This document shows, one piece after another, positions 25,006 through 33,953 of a stretch of DNA of 64,000 nucleotides. A program made the position numbers and the translations under genes. The notes under the pieces were generated by a model that saw only the letters and a list, made by a program, of their open reading frames with translations, was not told the origin of the DNA and did no database searches. Positions within the stretch are counted from its first letter, which is position 1, and every line of letters begins with the position of its first letter. Location of the stretch: assembly GCA_019058315.1 (NCBI GenBank), contig JAHPZH010000005.1, forward strand, positions 1 through 64,000, read 5' to 3'. Source of the stretch: Candidatus Helarchaeota archaeon. Lineage in GTDB: Archaea > Asgardarchaeota > Lokiarchaeia > Helarchaeales > RDOG01.

Positions 25006-26204
25006 TGGAACGTACAAAAGCAATTAGAAATGAAATTATGTGTTGTATGAATTGTGGAGACTGTCGTATTGCATTTCGGACTGCTATTGAAAGATTCAAA
25101 GTATGTCCAATACGTGAAGTTCATCCTAGCGCATTTGAACCCTTTTTCTCCCGTGGGAAAATGAATTTAGCTAAAGGTTTATTACGAGGAGACCTAAAAC
25201 CAAGTAAAGAATTGGCAGATATTTTCTACCAATGCACCTCATGCGGTTCGTGCCGTGAAGTTTGTCATCAATCTCACAATCCATATATTCAAAATAATGT
25301 TTGTAAATATCTAGACCACATCAAAGTCTGGGAGGCTGTTCGAGCAGATTTAGTTGATGCAGGTTATGCCCCCTTACCGCGACATGATGAAATTACCAAA
25401 TGGATGGAAAAAGAACATAATCCATACATGGAAAAACATGAAGACCGAATTAAATGGTTAGAAGGTAAAAAACTTCCTGAAAAAGCTGATGTTGTTTTCT
25501 TTATGGGCTGCACCGAACCATATCGAATTCCTGAAATTCTAAAAGCAATTGTAAAAATATTAGAAAAAGCGGGAGTTGAATTTACTATTTTGCATCCAGA
25601 TGAATATTGTTGTGGAAGTGTCGGCTTTCGTGTGGGTATGAGGAAAATTGCTGAAGAATTAGCCAAGCATAACTTCGAAGCCATTAAAAAATCAGGTGCC
25701 AAAACTGTAATGACGCATTGTGCGGGATGTTACCGAACTTTAAAAGAAGATTATAAGGATTTATTTGGTGAATTGCCTTATGAAGTTGTCCATGCATCAG
25801 CATTTATTTTAGATTTAATAAAAAGTGGTAAATTAAAATTGACAAAGCCAATAGAAAAAACTGTAACATATCATGATCCATGCCATTTGGGACGACATAC
25901 GGGACTTTATGAAGCGCCTAGAGATATTTTAAGGAGTATTCCTGGATTAAATCTCGTTGAAATGGAGCGTCATCATCAACATGCTTGGTGTTGTGGTGCA
26001 GGAGGTGGTGTTAAATCTCAATATCCAGAATTAGCAAATAAAATAGCCGAAGATAGGATAGAAGAAGCCGAACGTACAGGAGCGAAAATTTTAACAACTA
26101 TGTGTCCATTTTGTGGTAGAAATTTCAAGGACGCTATAGAAGCAAGAAAAACTTTCATAGATTTTAAAGATATTTTAGAGCTTGTTATAGAATCGATAGA
26201 ATAA
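25005..26204 (+). CDS. HdrD/GlcF-like iron-sulfur protein with two CCG domains
   Basis: An N-terminal ferredoxin-like part has cysteine clusters (CCMNCGDC; CTSCGSCREVC). Two cysteine-rich CCG domains follow: CCGSVGFR with HCAGCYR, then DPCHLGRH, WCCGAGGG and MCPFCGRN. These CCG modules bind the noncubane cluster in HdrB/D and occur in GlcF and LutA relatives. A GAGGAGGT site lies within the end of the FAD gene. With that gene it forms a two-subunit oxidoreductase, possibly coupled to heterodisulfide or another electron carrier. Confidence 0.85.
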   Translation: MERTKAIRNEIMCCMNCGDCRIAFRTAIERFKVCPIREVHPSAFEPFFSRGKMNLAKGLLRGDLKPSKELADIFYQCTSCGSCREVCHQSHNPYIQNNVCKYLDHIKVWEAVRADLVDAGYAPLPRHDEITKWMEKEHNPYMEKHEDRIKWLEGKKLPEKADVVFFMGCTEPYRIPEILKAIVKILEKAGVEFTILHPDEYCCGSVGFRVGMRKIAEELAKHNFEAIKKSGAKTVMTHCAGCYRTLKEDYKDLFGELPYEVVHASAFILDLIKSGKLKLTKPIEKTVTYHDPCHLGRHTGLYEAPRDILRSIPGLNLVEMERHHQHAWCCGAGGGVKSQYPELANKIAEDRIEEAERTGAKILTTMCPFCGRNFKDAIEARKTFIDFKDILELVIESIE

Positions 26205-26244
26205 ATATGGATTAAATGAGTTAGAATATGATTGGCTTTTCTTT

Positions 26245-27381
26245 TTATTTTGATAGTTGATAAGTTTTACCAGTTTCAATCATGGCTTGAAAGTTCTCAT
26301 ATTTACAGTTTGGGGGAACTTGACAACCAGAGCTCAGAATATGTCCTCCATCAACACCTAATTTATCAATTAGTTTTTTGCAGTAATCTGCAACATCTTT
26401 CGGTGTTCCTAAAGATAGAAGAGTAGGATGAACATCACTCATAATACAAAGATGATTCTCCAAGACTTTTTTTGCAGTAAAGATGTCTGTAAGACCATCG
26501 AAATCAAGGATAGCAGAGCCTTTGGGGAGCTCTTTAAAATAAGGGACATTTTTATCCCAACATTGATCTAGATGAAACCAAGGAATAATTCCTTCAGGAT
26601 GCCATGCATCGATCAATTTTTTGGTATATGGCCACCAAAAACGCTCAAATATTTTTAGGGGATAGAAGAATGCCTCTGCTCGTTCTTCTGGAATAAGTAC
26701 AAATTTAAAACCAGTTCTTTTACTAGCTTTTATCCCTTCCTCAATGTAATCATCCATCATTACCTCTAAGGCAGGTTCAACCATTTCAGGGCGATAATAG
26801 AGATCTTCTGTAAATTTGATTAATGATCGACTGAGTGATAGAACGAAAAAGGGATGGTTGAATGTTATTGATAAGTTAAGACCAACTTTCCTTTTATTCC
26901 ACTCAATTTGTGCCTTAGTTGCCTCCTTCAGGAAATTTATTTTTGCATTTCGAAACTCTTCTGGGGTTTTAAAGTCCGAAATTCGAAATATAAATTCTTC
27001 TTTAATGAACTTTTTCCACCCCATATCTGCTATTTTCTTGTAATCATCATATTTTAACCATTCTTTCTCATCAAATTGGAGTTGATAATCGTTAGGTAAA
27101 TGTTTACCTGGGACTTTGACTTTAAGACCTTCTGAATAATAATTAATTTCTGTTAAAGGAACTACATTATATCCATCCCAACCACCAAGATCGTCAAATA
27201 CTTTAATTATAGCGTTTACTCCTTTTTCTAAATCACTATGTAAATCCCCTAGTTCCATACCTAAGAAAGTTGCCGCTGCAGGTATACCAAGTATAGGAGC
27301 AACGGGGACACGATCGGGTTTTTCTAGATTAACGGCTGATAAAACTCTTTCCTTAGGAGTCATCGTTTCTTCTTTAACCAT
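26245..27381 (-). CDS. UroD/MtaA-family corrinoid methyltransferase, copy A
   Basis: The 378-residue product of the uroporphyrinogen-decarboxylase-like superfamily starts MTPKERVLSAVNLEKPDRVPV. It has WFHLDQCWD and SGCQVPPN segments that could supply histidine and cysteine zinc ligands. Relatives such as MtaA/MtbA move methyl groups between a corrinoid protein and a thiol or other acceptor. It is the last gene of a leftward operon with copy B and a corrinoid protein. The two copies differ at about 35 of 378 positions by eye, clustered near residues 27-42 and 145-156, possibly substrate-facing. The ribosome site is GGAGAGGAG. Confidence 0.82.
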   Translation of the reverse strand: MVKEETMTPKERVLSAVNLEKPDRVPVAPILGIPAAATFLGMELGDLHSDLEKGVNAIIKVFDDLGGWDGYNVVPLTEINYYSEGLKVKVPGKHLPNDYQLQFDEKEWLKYDDYKKIADMGWKKFIKEEFIFRISDFKTPEEFRNAKINFLKEATKAQIEWNKRKVGLNLSITFNHPFFVLSLSRSLIKFTEDLYYRPEMVEPALEVMMDDYIEEGIKASKRTGFKFVLIPEERAEAFFYPLKIFERFWWPYTKKLIDAWHPEGIIPWFHLDQCWDKNVPYFKELPKGSAILDFDGLTDIFTAKKVLENHLCIMSDVHPTLLSLGTPKDVADYCKKLIDKLGVDGGHILSSGCQVPPNCKYENFQAMIETGKTYQLSK

Positions 27382-27470
27382 GAATTAAATCTCCTCTCTA
27401 ACTTAATTTTTCTATTATTTAAGCAATATAAAATACAATAAAATAAAGAAAAAAAATATAGAATTTAGGT

Positions 27471-28607
27471 TTATTTTGATAACTGATAGGTTTTACCCGT
27501 TTCAATCATGGCTTTAAAATTCTCATATTTACAATTAGGGGGAACTTGGCAACCAGAGCCTAAAAGATGTCCTCCATCAACCCCCAGTTTATCAATTAGT
27601 TTTTTACAGTAATCTGCAACGTCTTTTGGTGTTCCTAAAGATAGAAGTGTGGGATGAACATCACTCATAATACATAGATGATTCTCCAGAACTTTTTTTG
27701 CAGCAAAAATATCTGTAAGACCATCGAAATCAAGGATAGCAGAGCCTTTGGGGAGCTCTTTAAAATACGGGATATTTTTGTCCCAACATTGATCAAGATG
27801 AAACCAAGGAATAATACCTTTAGGATGCCATGCATCAATCAATTTTTTTGTATATGGCCACCAAAAACGCTCAAATATTTTTAGGGGATAGAAAAATGCC
27901 TCTGCTCGTTCTTCCGGAATAAACACAAATTTATTGCCAGTTCTTTTGCTAGTTTTTATCCCTTCCTCAATATACTCATCCATCATAACCTCTAAGGCAG
28001 GTTCAACCATTTCAGGGCGATAATAGAGATCTTCTGTAAACTTAATTAATGATCGACTGAGCGATAGAATGAAAAAGGGATGGTTGAATGTTGTTGCTAA
28101 GTTAAGACCTATTTTCCTTTTATTCCACTTAATTTGTGCCTTAAATGCTATACTCAAAAAATCTGCTTTTGCCTTGCGAAACTCTTCTGGGGTTTTAAAG
28201 TCTGAGATTCGAAATATAAATTCTTCTTTAATGAACTTTTTCCACCCCATATCTGCTATTTTCTTGTAGTCTTCGTATTTTAACCATTCTTTCTCATCAA
28301 ATTGGAGTTGGTAATTATTAGGCAGATGCTTACCGGGAACTTTGACTTTAAGTCCTCCTGAATTATAATTAATTTCTGTCAAAGGAACCATATTATATCC
28401 ATCCCAACCTCCAAGATCATCAAATACCTTAATTATAGCATCTATTCCTTTTTCTAAATCGCTATGCAAATCGCCTAATTCCAAATTCAAGAAAGTTGCT
28501 GCTGCTGGTATATCAAATAAAGGAACAATAGGAACACGATCGGGTTTTTCTAGATTAACTGCTGAAAGGACTCTTTCTTTGGGAGTCATTGTTTCTTCTT
28601 TAACCAT
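27471..28607 (-). CDS. UroD/MtaA-family corrinoid methyltransferase, copy B
   Basis: This is a near-identical tandem copy of the 26245 gene with the same length and the same candidate zinc-ligand segments (WFHLDQCWD, GSGCQVPPN). It follows the corrinoid gene by 15 nt, with an AAAAGGAGA ribosome site in the gap. Being adjacent to the corrinoid gene it may be the ancestral copy. High protein identity with concentrated differences suggests recent duplication followed by specialisation on a different methyl donor or acceptor. Confidence 0.82.
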   Translation of the reverse strand: MVKEETMTPKERVLSAVNLEKPDRVPIVPLFDIPAAATFLNLELGDLHSDLEKGIDAIIKVFDDLGGWDGYNMVPLTEINYNSGGLKVKVPGKHLPNNYQLQFDEKEWLKYEDYKKIADMGWKKFIKEEFIFRISDFKTPEEFRKAKADFLSIAFKAQIKWNKRKIGLNLATTFNHPFFILSLSRSLIKFTEDLYYRPEMVEPALEVMMDEYIEEGIKTSKRTGNKFVFIPEERAEAFFYPLKIFERFWWPYTKKLIDAWHPKGIIPWFHLDQCWDKNIPYFKELPKGSAILDFDGLTDIFAAKKVLENHLCIMSDVHPTLLSLGTPKDVADYCKKLIDKLGVDGGHLLGSGCQVPPNCKYENFKAMIETGKTYQLSK

Positions 28608-28622
28608 AGATTTGTTCTCCTT

Positions 28623-29261
28623 TTAAACTTGTACTTTAATTTTTTTATTTTCTAAGCAATATTTCACTCCTTCCATAGCATCAATAGTCTGAAAATCCGC
28701 TTTAATATAATCTTTTACGAGAGGTGTGGTTATACCTCCACCCACCATTATTTTAAATTGATCTCTAATACCAGCTTTTTCCAGTTGCTCTACGGCTTCC
28801 TTCATTGGTTCAAAAGTCGGAGTTATAAGTGCGGAGAAACCAATAAAATCGGGTTTGAATTCTTTCACTTTATCAATAATTAATTGAGGTTCAACATCCA
28901 CTCCTAAATCAAGAACGTCAAATCCTTCTGTAGTTAGAAGTGTTGCGAAGATGTTTTTGCCAATATCATGAATATCACCTTTCAGAGTAGCAAGTAATAC
29001 TTTACCTTTATCTGCTTTCTGTTTTCCCTTAGTTAAATATGGTTTAATAATTGACATTGCTTCTTTAAAGATTTCTCCAGATAAAATTAATTCAGCCAGA
29101 AAATATTCATTATTTTTAAATTTTTCACCAACGATTGTCATACCTTGCTTACATTCATCGATTAAAATAAGTGGATCTTCCCCCTTATTAAGGCGCTCTT
29201 CAAGTTCTTTGAGTACTTTATCTTTTTCGAGTTCAACTATATTATTTTGTAAGTTAGACAT
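28623..29261 (-). CDS. Corrinoid (B12-binding) methyl-carrier protein
   Basis: The 212-residue product has a helical cap domain (MTIVGEKFKNNEYFLAELILSGEIFKEAM) and a cobalamin domain. The latter contains the DxHxxG motif (GDIHDIGKNI) with the cobalt-ligating histidine, then GFSALITPTF and MVGGG. This matches MtaC/MtbC/MttC-type carriers of C1 groups. It is first in the operon with two UroD-like methyltransferases and faces a divergent HTH regulator across a TGATCA cluster. No MttB-like substrate methylase lies nearby. Confidence 0.92.
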   Translation of the reverse strand: MSNLQNNIVELEKDKVLKELEERLNKGEDPLILIDECKQGMTIVGEKFKNNEYFLAELILSGEIFKEAMSIIKPYLTKGKQKADKGKVLLATLKGDIHDIGKNIFATLLTTEGFDVLDLGVDVEPQLIIDKVKEFKPDFIGFSALITPTFEPMKEAVEQLEKAGIRDQFKIMVGGGITTPLVKDYIKADFQTIDAMEGVKYCLENKKIKVQV

Positions 29262-29289
29262 GATATTTCATTTTTTATGGTCATTTTAA

Positions 29290-29372
29290 TGATCATTAAT
29301 GATCAGCGATCAGTGAAAATCTTTTAAATAATCTGATCAATTAATAGTTAGAAACTAGATAGTCAATGATCA
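29290..29372. promoter_or_regulatory. TGATCA palindrome cluster, candidate operator of the methyl-transfer operon
   Basis: Perfect TGATCA palindromes occur at 29290, 29300, 29334 and 29367, and a CGATCA lies at about 29308. All are inside the 196-nt divergent gap between the corrinoid operon and the HTH gene at 29458. The first two are extended (AATGATCATTAATGATCA) and 10 bp apart, one helical turn. Such clustering in a divergent promoter is typical of regulator sites. Which protein binds is inferred. Confidence 0.6.
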
Positions 29373-29457
29373 TTTTTTGTTTTTAAATATTTTTATTTAA
29401 ATTAATATTTCTGGAAACTCAACTGAAAAAAGGTATTAATAAAGAGGTTCGATTTAA

Positions 29458-30192
29458 ATGAGCAGTCAAAATGGCTTAAATAATGTTGAAAAAAAATATT
29501 TCAAGAAAGTAAGTAAAAGAAATATAAGAATCGAGATTTTAGAGTTGTTAAAAATTTTTAAATTTGGACTTAACATCTCTCAAATAGCTAAAGAGTTGAA
29601 AATAAGTAGAAACACGGTAAAAAAATATTTAGCGATTCTAGAAAAAGAATCATTAATAAAAGTGACAGAAATAGGGCGATCTAGAATATGTATGTTACAA
29701 AAAATAATTCAAAAAAGTAAAATGGACAAATTACAAGATTATTTTAATGATTATATCAGGGCTTTTTATAAGGCATTTGATAAAATAGTCTCACCTCTTT
29801 CTTCTAACTTAAATGATTTAATTAAAAATATCGGGATAGAAATGAGTAATAACATTATTTGGCCCAAGATCGAAATATCAAAAGATGGAAAAATTGCATT
29901 AGACCAGATTGCTTCAGTTGCATTACAACATCTGGAGTTTATAAATGAGTTTGGGAATTATATTAAAGCAGAAAGTGTTCCCACACTTGATGATAATACT
30001 AAAAATTCTATACTTCTACGAGTAGAATTTATTGGTTTTAATTTTGGATCTACAGATTTCTATTATCATTTAACTGCGGGTTTTTATGAAAAAAAACTTC
30101 AAGATAATTTTGGTAAAAAAATATACTTTAACGTTCATAAAATTGAAAGAAAGATTCCTTGTTGTTATTTTAAATTAGGTATTCATGAGTAA
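29458..30192 (+). CDS. HTH transcriptional regulator of the corrinoid operon (putative)
   Basis: The 244-residue product has an N-terminal winged helix (IRIEILELLKIFKFGLNISQIAKELKISRNTVKKYLAILEKESLI) and a C-terminal alpha/beta sensing domain. That domain ends in RKIPCCYFKLGIHE, a cysteine-containing tail like that of V4R-type sensor domains. It is transcribed away from the corrinoid gene across the TGATCA cluster. It follows AGAGGTTCG as ribosome site. Control of the methyl-transfer operon is inferred from position. Confidence 0.75.
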   Translation: MSSQNGLNNVEKKYFKKVSKRNIRIEILELLKIFKFGLNISQIAKELKISRNTVKKYLAILEKESLIKVTEIGRSRICMLQKIIQKSKMDKLQDYFNDYIRAFYKAFDKIVSPLSSNLNDLIKNIGIEMSNNIIWPKIEISKDGKIALDQIASVALQHLEFINEFGNYIKAESVPTLDDNTKNSILLRVEFIGFNFGSTDFYYHLTAGFYEKKLQDNFGKKIYFNVHKIERKIPCCYFKLGIHE

Positions 30193-30261
30193 TTTATTCA
30201 AATTATGAATTTAACCATAAAGAATTGAGTAATGAATTTGATGTTTATGTTTTTATCTTAA

Positions 30262-30516
30262 TTAAAATAATACGCTAAGGATAATAGCAACTATTATAAT
30301 GAAGAAAAACCAAAAAGTAATAATTGTTTTGAGTCTTCGCCTTAGCTTTATTTGTCTAATAGCTTCTTTATGTTTCTTTTCTGCATACATTCGATACGAG
30401 ACTTCTACTGAAGTTCGGCTAGCGCGGCGGAGTGTTCTTCTACTTGATCTTCTCAATAAGCGCCGAGTTCTTCCCCAGTAGGGGCTTTCTTGATCCCTTC
30501 CAGTATATTTTGTCAA
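30262..30516 (-). CDS. Small basic tail-anchored membrane protein
   Basis: The 84-residue product is very arginine-rich over residues 15-60 (RRLLRRSSRRTLRRASR) and ends in one hydrophobic span (TFWFFFIIIVAIILSVLF). TTG 30516 is the start, 6-7 nt after AGAGGA. It follows the CBS gene by 12 nt. The basic segment could bind nucleic acid or membrane surface. The family is unknown. Confidence 0.55.
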   Translation of the reverse strand: MTKYTGRDQESPYWGRTRRLLRRSSRRTLRRASRTSVEVSYRMYAEKKHKEAIRQIKLRRRLKTIITFWFFFIIIVAIILSVLF

Positions 30517-30528
30517 ATAGAATTTCCT

Positions 30529-30915
30529 CTATCTTTCTTCAACGTCTTCTTTTTCTATTAAGACATCACCAATTGTGCATACACCTAATAAAGTTCCGTC
30601 TTTATTAATTATTGGAACTATCTCACTATCATTTTCCATCATATAACTTAAAACTTCGTCTCTAGTCGCAAATTCATCAAAGGCTTTGACCTTTCGTGCA
30701 ATACTAGAAATTTTTATTTCCTTCGGATTTTTTTCTTCAGCAACAATTTTTAAAATTATATCAACTGCAGAAATTATTCCAATAGGTTTATTATAATCAT
30801 CAATTAAGATTAAATCAGGTACATCTTTTTCTTTCATAATTTTAGCTGCTTCTAACACTGATTCGTTTTTTACTGTAGCAAAATCATCATATATTTCTAA
30901 ATCCCCGACTTTCAT
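30529..30915 (-). CDS. CBS-domain pair protein
   Basis: Two CBS motifs fill the 128-residue protein. The first is ESVLEAAKIMKEKDVPDLILIDDYNKPIGIISAVDII, and the second is ATRDEVLSYMMENDSEIVPIINKDGTLLGVCTIGDVL. The ATG at 30915 follows GAGGTAGATAAA and is preferred over the longer start at 30939. CBS pairs usually sense adenine nucleotides. The regulated partner is not evident, although the downstream tail-anchored protein is co-transcribed. Confidence 0.85.
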   Translation of the reverse strand: MKVGDLEIYDDFATVKNESVLEAAKIMKEKDVPDLILIDDYNKPIGIISAVDIILKIVAEEKNPKEIKISSIARKVKAFDEFATRDEVLSYMMENDSEIVPIINKDGTLLGVCTIGDVLIEKEDVEER

Positions 30916-30971
30916 TTTATCTACCTCTAAAAATATCATTAATCTGATCTTATAATTAATATAAAGATATT

Positions 30972-31220
30972 TTAATCAATTGGGGGGTATTTATTTTGAA
31001 TAACATCCCTTCCTTCTTCAATATATTTCTCATAACATGCTTCACTGCAAAAAATATAGCTTACATGGATATGTTTAAAATGGCTTGTTTCCCCAGGCAA
31101 TTTTCTGTCTATCCTTGTCCTATAAATTCGGTATTTTTTTTCTTCGGGTTTAAAATCTTTTAGTTCTTTATTACATACCGAACATCTTATGATTTCATCT
31201 GTATTTTTCATTTTATTCAA
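30972..31220 (-). CDS. Small zinc-binding protein (YHS/TRASH-like)
   Basis: The 82-residue product contains CSVCNKEL and YIFCSEACYEKYIE. The CxxC...CxxxC arrangement is the treble-clef pattern of YHS/TRASH domains used for metal binding. Starts are TTG 31220 or ATG 31211. It lies upstream of the CBS gene on the same strand. A metal-sensing or chaperone role is plausible but unproven. Confidence 0.6.
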   Translation of the reverse strand: MNKMKNTDEIIRCSVCNKELKDFKPEEKKYRIYRTRIDRKLPGETSHFKHIHVSYIFCSEACYEKYIEEGRDVIQNKYPPID

Positions 31221-31354
31221 TCAGAATTATATGTAAATTGAGTATTTTACTAATCTAATAAGTAATCATTTGGTAAAAATTATTAATAGTAATTAAATTT
31301 TTACATAATTACAAATTTTTTAAATATTAATTCAAAGAAATTAAATGGTAAGAA

Positions 31355-31792
31355 TTGAAGAAAATAGAACAATTTCGAGGTAAGTATTTCTTTCTTTCCA
31401 ATTTTAGCAGGATTCCTGTGACTTTAGATAATATAACTTATCCTACTTCAGAGCATGCTTATCAAGCATATAAAACAGAAAACTTAGGTGAAAGAAAAAA
31501 AATCTCCCATTTAACTACTCCTGCAAAGGCTAAAAAGTATGGTAATAAATTAGAACTGCGAAAAGATTGGAATTCAATTAAGTTAGGAATTATGGAAAAT
31601 ATTATTCGCCAGAAATTTTTACAAAATCTAAATTATTTAAAGAAATTAATAGAAACTGGGAATACGGAATTAATAGAAGGAAATACTTGGAAAGATACTT
31701 ATTGGGGAGTATATAAAAGCAAAGGATTAAATCATCTTGGTAAAATACTCATGAAGATTAGAGACGAATTAAAGGATCATGAAGTGCCCTAA
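31355..31792 (+). CDS. NADAR (YbiA-like) family protein
   Basis: The 145-residue product carries the family hallmarks: FRGKYFFLSNFSRIPV, ITYPTSEHAYQAYKT, RKDWNSIKLGIMENIIRQKF and NTWKDTYWGVY. Some NADAR proteins remove ADP-ribose from guanine bases in nucleic acid, while others act as N-glycosidases in riboflavin intermediates. This member cannot be placed in either group from sequence alone. The start is TTG 31355. No DarT-like ADP-ribosyltransferase is in the window. Confidence 0.85.
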   Translation: MKKIEQFRGKYFFLSNFSRIPVTLDNITYPTSEHAYQAYKTENLGERKKISHLTTPAKAKKYGNKLELRKDWNSIKLGIMENIIRQKFLQNLNYLKKLIETGNTELIEGNTWKDTYWGVYKSKGLNHLGKILMKIRDELKDHEVP

Positions 31793-31804
31793 GTTAATAC
31801 AGAA

Positions 31805-33265
31805 TTATTTTATAGAAAGAATTGAAATTAATTCGGTAATATCGTTTACTTTTTCTAAGTTTTGAACCATTTTTACAACTTTATTTATTTGTTCATCAGG
31901 CATTGTTATGTATTTTGCTTCTTGCTTGAATTTATTTTCTATTGGATATGGGTTTCCTGGCGTTCCAAGAGGTTCTTCTTGTTTTGCTTTATATTTCTTC
32001 CCATCCTTCATTTTAATAACAACTTTGCCTCCAAAATACATTCTAAATTTTTCTGCATCAGTGCTTTTTAATTTTAAATCCTCAATTCCGCTTCCAGATA
32101 ACCCAGAAGCAATACCAGCTGTTTTTGCTGTAAGTCCTATATCCATCGATAACTGAACTTTTTTAGATAATTCTTGGATTTCGGGGTCTGTAATTCGCTC
32201 TTCTGTAAATTGATCAGGAGTTAATTTTTTGTCAATAAGTATAACAGCTACATTATAAGGTATGGAAAAATTCAGTGCTGTATGAGATTTAGTTCTTTTT
32301 ATTTCTTCTAAATTTGTGAATGGTCTAGATAAATCATCCATTGTTGGCATTAGGATCGTTCCGGAAACATCTATTTTTTCAATTTCATGATAATCTAGAC
32401 CTGGATTTTTCTGAAGGATTTCAAGTAAACAATCTGCGACAGGGTCTAGGTAGGCACAGCCAGGGTAGATTTTATAACAAATTGTTTCTGTTACCCAAAA
32501 TTCTCCTAAGGAAACATCTATAAAATTAGTTAGAGGAACATCTGCATTAAAATTACACCATCCAACTGGATTTTCAAAAATATCCAAAGCACCTGTAAAC
32601 CCATCTTTAGCAAGGTATGCAGAATGGATCCCTATTTTTGCTGGGACTGCAGCTGTTAGAAGTTTTGCCATTGGACCCATAAATCCACGATATGTACAAG
32701 TGGTAGGAATAGCATATGCGATACCAAGAGAATTTGCAATCTGATCTTCTGTTGAACCTAAAATTCTTCCAGCTATACATGCTGAGCTTGCTAAATGAAT
32801 AAAGCTTAAAGTTTGCCCATTCAAAGGTCCAATAATGACCGAAGCTCCAACTCTTCCAGCAATTTCATTGCCTATAAGAACATTTGTTATTAATTCCTTT
32901 CCACTAATCTTGTATTTTTCACCAAGGGCTAATGAGACATTTACAGCAGATACACCAGTATGTCCTGCATATAAATAATCAACATAATCAAGAGCAATAG
33001 TTGACGCAGCATTTATGTAAACAGCATTTTCCAAGGATGTTTTATCTCCAGATGGAAATATTGTAACATCTTTTCCACCATTAAAGTTCTCAAGTGTACA
33101 TTTTCTAAGGATTTTAGCGGCTAAAGTTTGTGATCCTGCGTACATCCCACCTAAAACACCTAAGATTTCATCTTTCGCTTTTTTAATCACTGTATCTGGT
33201 ATTTTATTAAATGATAAATTTTTAACAAATTTCCCTATATTTTGAGCTTTTGTATCCAAATTCAT
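31805..33265 (-). CDS. MmgE/PrpD family protein, copy 1
   Basis: The 486-residue protein of the MmgE/PrpD fold begins with IGKFVKNLSFNKIPDTVIKKAKDEILGVLGGMYAGS. It continues with LDYVDYLYAGHTGVSAV, the central IYPGCAYLDP and the C-terminal domain KVVIKMKDGKKYKAKQ. The family includes 2-methylcitrate dehydratase, cis-aconitate decarboxylase and an epimerase. The reaction here is unknown. It begins 4 nt after a small SCP2-like gene, and the same two-gene unit recurs at 36844-38685. Confidence 0.82.
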   Translation of the reverse strand: MNLDTKAQNIGKFVKNLSFNKIPDTVIKKAKDEILGVLGGMYAGSQTLAAKILRKCTLENFNGGKDVTIFPSGDKTSLENAVYINAASTIALDYVDYLYAGHTGVSAVNVSLALGEKYKISGKELITNVLIGNEIAGRVGASVIIGPLNGQTLSFIHLASSACIAGRILGSTEDQIANSLGIAYAIPTTCTYRGFMGPMAKLLTAAVPAKIGIHSAYLAKDGFTGALDIFENPVGWCNFNADVPLTNFIDVSLGEFWVTETICYKIYPGCAYLDPVADCLLEILQKNPGLDYHEIEKIDVSGTILMPTMDDLSRPFTNLEEIKRTKSHTALNFSIPYNVAVILIDKKLTPDQFTEERITDPEIQELSKKVQLSMDIGLTAKTAGIASGLSGSGIEDLKLKSTDAEKFRMYFGGKVVIKMKDGKKYKAKQEEPLGTPGNPYPIENKFKQEAKYITMPDEQINKVVKMVQNLEKVNDITELISILSIK

Positions 33266-33269
33266 CCCT

Positions 33270-33671
33270 CTATTTAAATTTTAAAATTTTTAATGAAATT
33301 AGACTCGAAAGTAAAATTGAAAACATCATTGCATTCATCCAATTTGCTCTTAAATTACTAATTTTTGCTACCCCAGAAACAACATTATATATTAAAGTTT
33401 CTTCACCTGTAAAGACTCGAATCCACATATCTTTTTGAGATTTTATACTAAAATTAATAGCTGGATTTTTTTCAGTTGATATCTCTTGCTTATCTTGACT
33501 AATTACCAGAGAAAGATAAGGTGTTTTCTTCTCATCCGTAATTTCCAAGTTTGTAGCAACACTTAAATTTAAAGCGTTTAATAAATCTGTTCCCCCAAAT
33601 TCAGAAAGTCTCTCAAAAATTAGACCTATCCTTTGAGCTAGAACTTGAAAATATTCGATTATTTCAGTCAT
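33270..33671 (-). CDS. Small SCP2-like protein paired with MmgE/PrpD, copy 1
   Basis: The 133-residue product resembles an SCP2-like lipid-binding domain. A helical N-terminus leads to strands (NLEITDEKKTPYLSLVISQDK) and DMWIRVFTGEETLIYNVVSGVAKISNLRAN, equivalent to the W-x-x-I-x-x-G element. It ends in a hydrophobic helix. The paralog at 38302 has the same layout and is also directly upstream of an MmgE/PrpD gene. A substrate-presenting or membrane-docking role is inferred. Confidence 0.6.
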   Translation of the reverse strand: MTEIIEYFQVLAQRIGLIFERLSEFGGTDLLNALNLSVATNLEITDEKKTPYLSLVISQDKQEISTEKNPAINFSIKSQKDMWIRVFTGEETLIYNVVSGVAKISNLRANWMNAMMFSILLSSLISLKILKFK

Positions 33672-33953
33672 AAAATCCTAACCAATTAATAATTTATTTT
33701 TTAATTTTATTTGCTATATCTTATTAAAAAATTTCGCTTATATTTACTAATATAAATCATAATTAAATCCAAAAAAGTTTTTATTTTGCCTTTCTAAATT
33801 TAGTGAAAGAAATAGATAAATTATAATTATATCACAATTTTAATAATATGAGTAAATTAAGTGTGAAAGAAAAATTCAGAACTAACAAGTGAAATATAGT
33901 AAAAAATCAAGTTTCTAATATTTATAATGAGTTAGATAAAATAGGTGAAATAA

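Noticed and set aside
33849..33893. ATG frame of 14 codons before the coiled-coil gene
   Set aside because: It is too short, with no ribosome site. The surrounding 33672-33953 gap shows only AT-rich promoter-like sequence.
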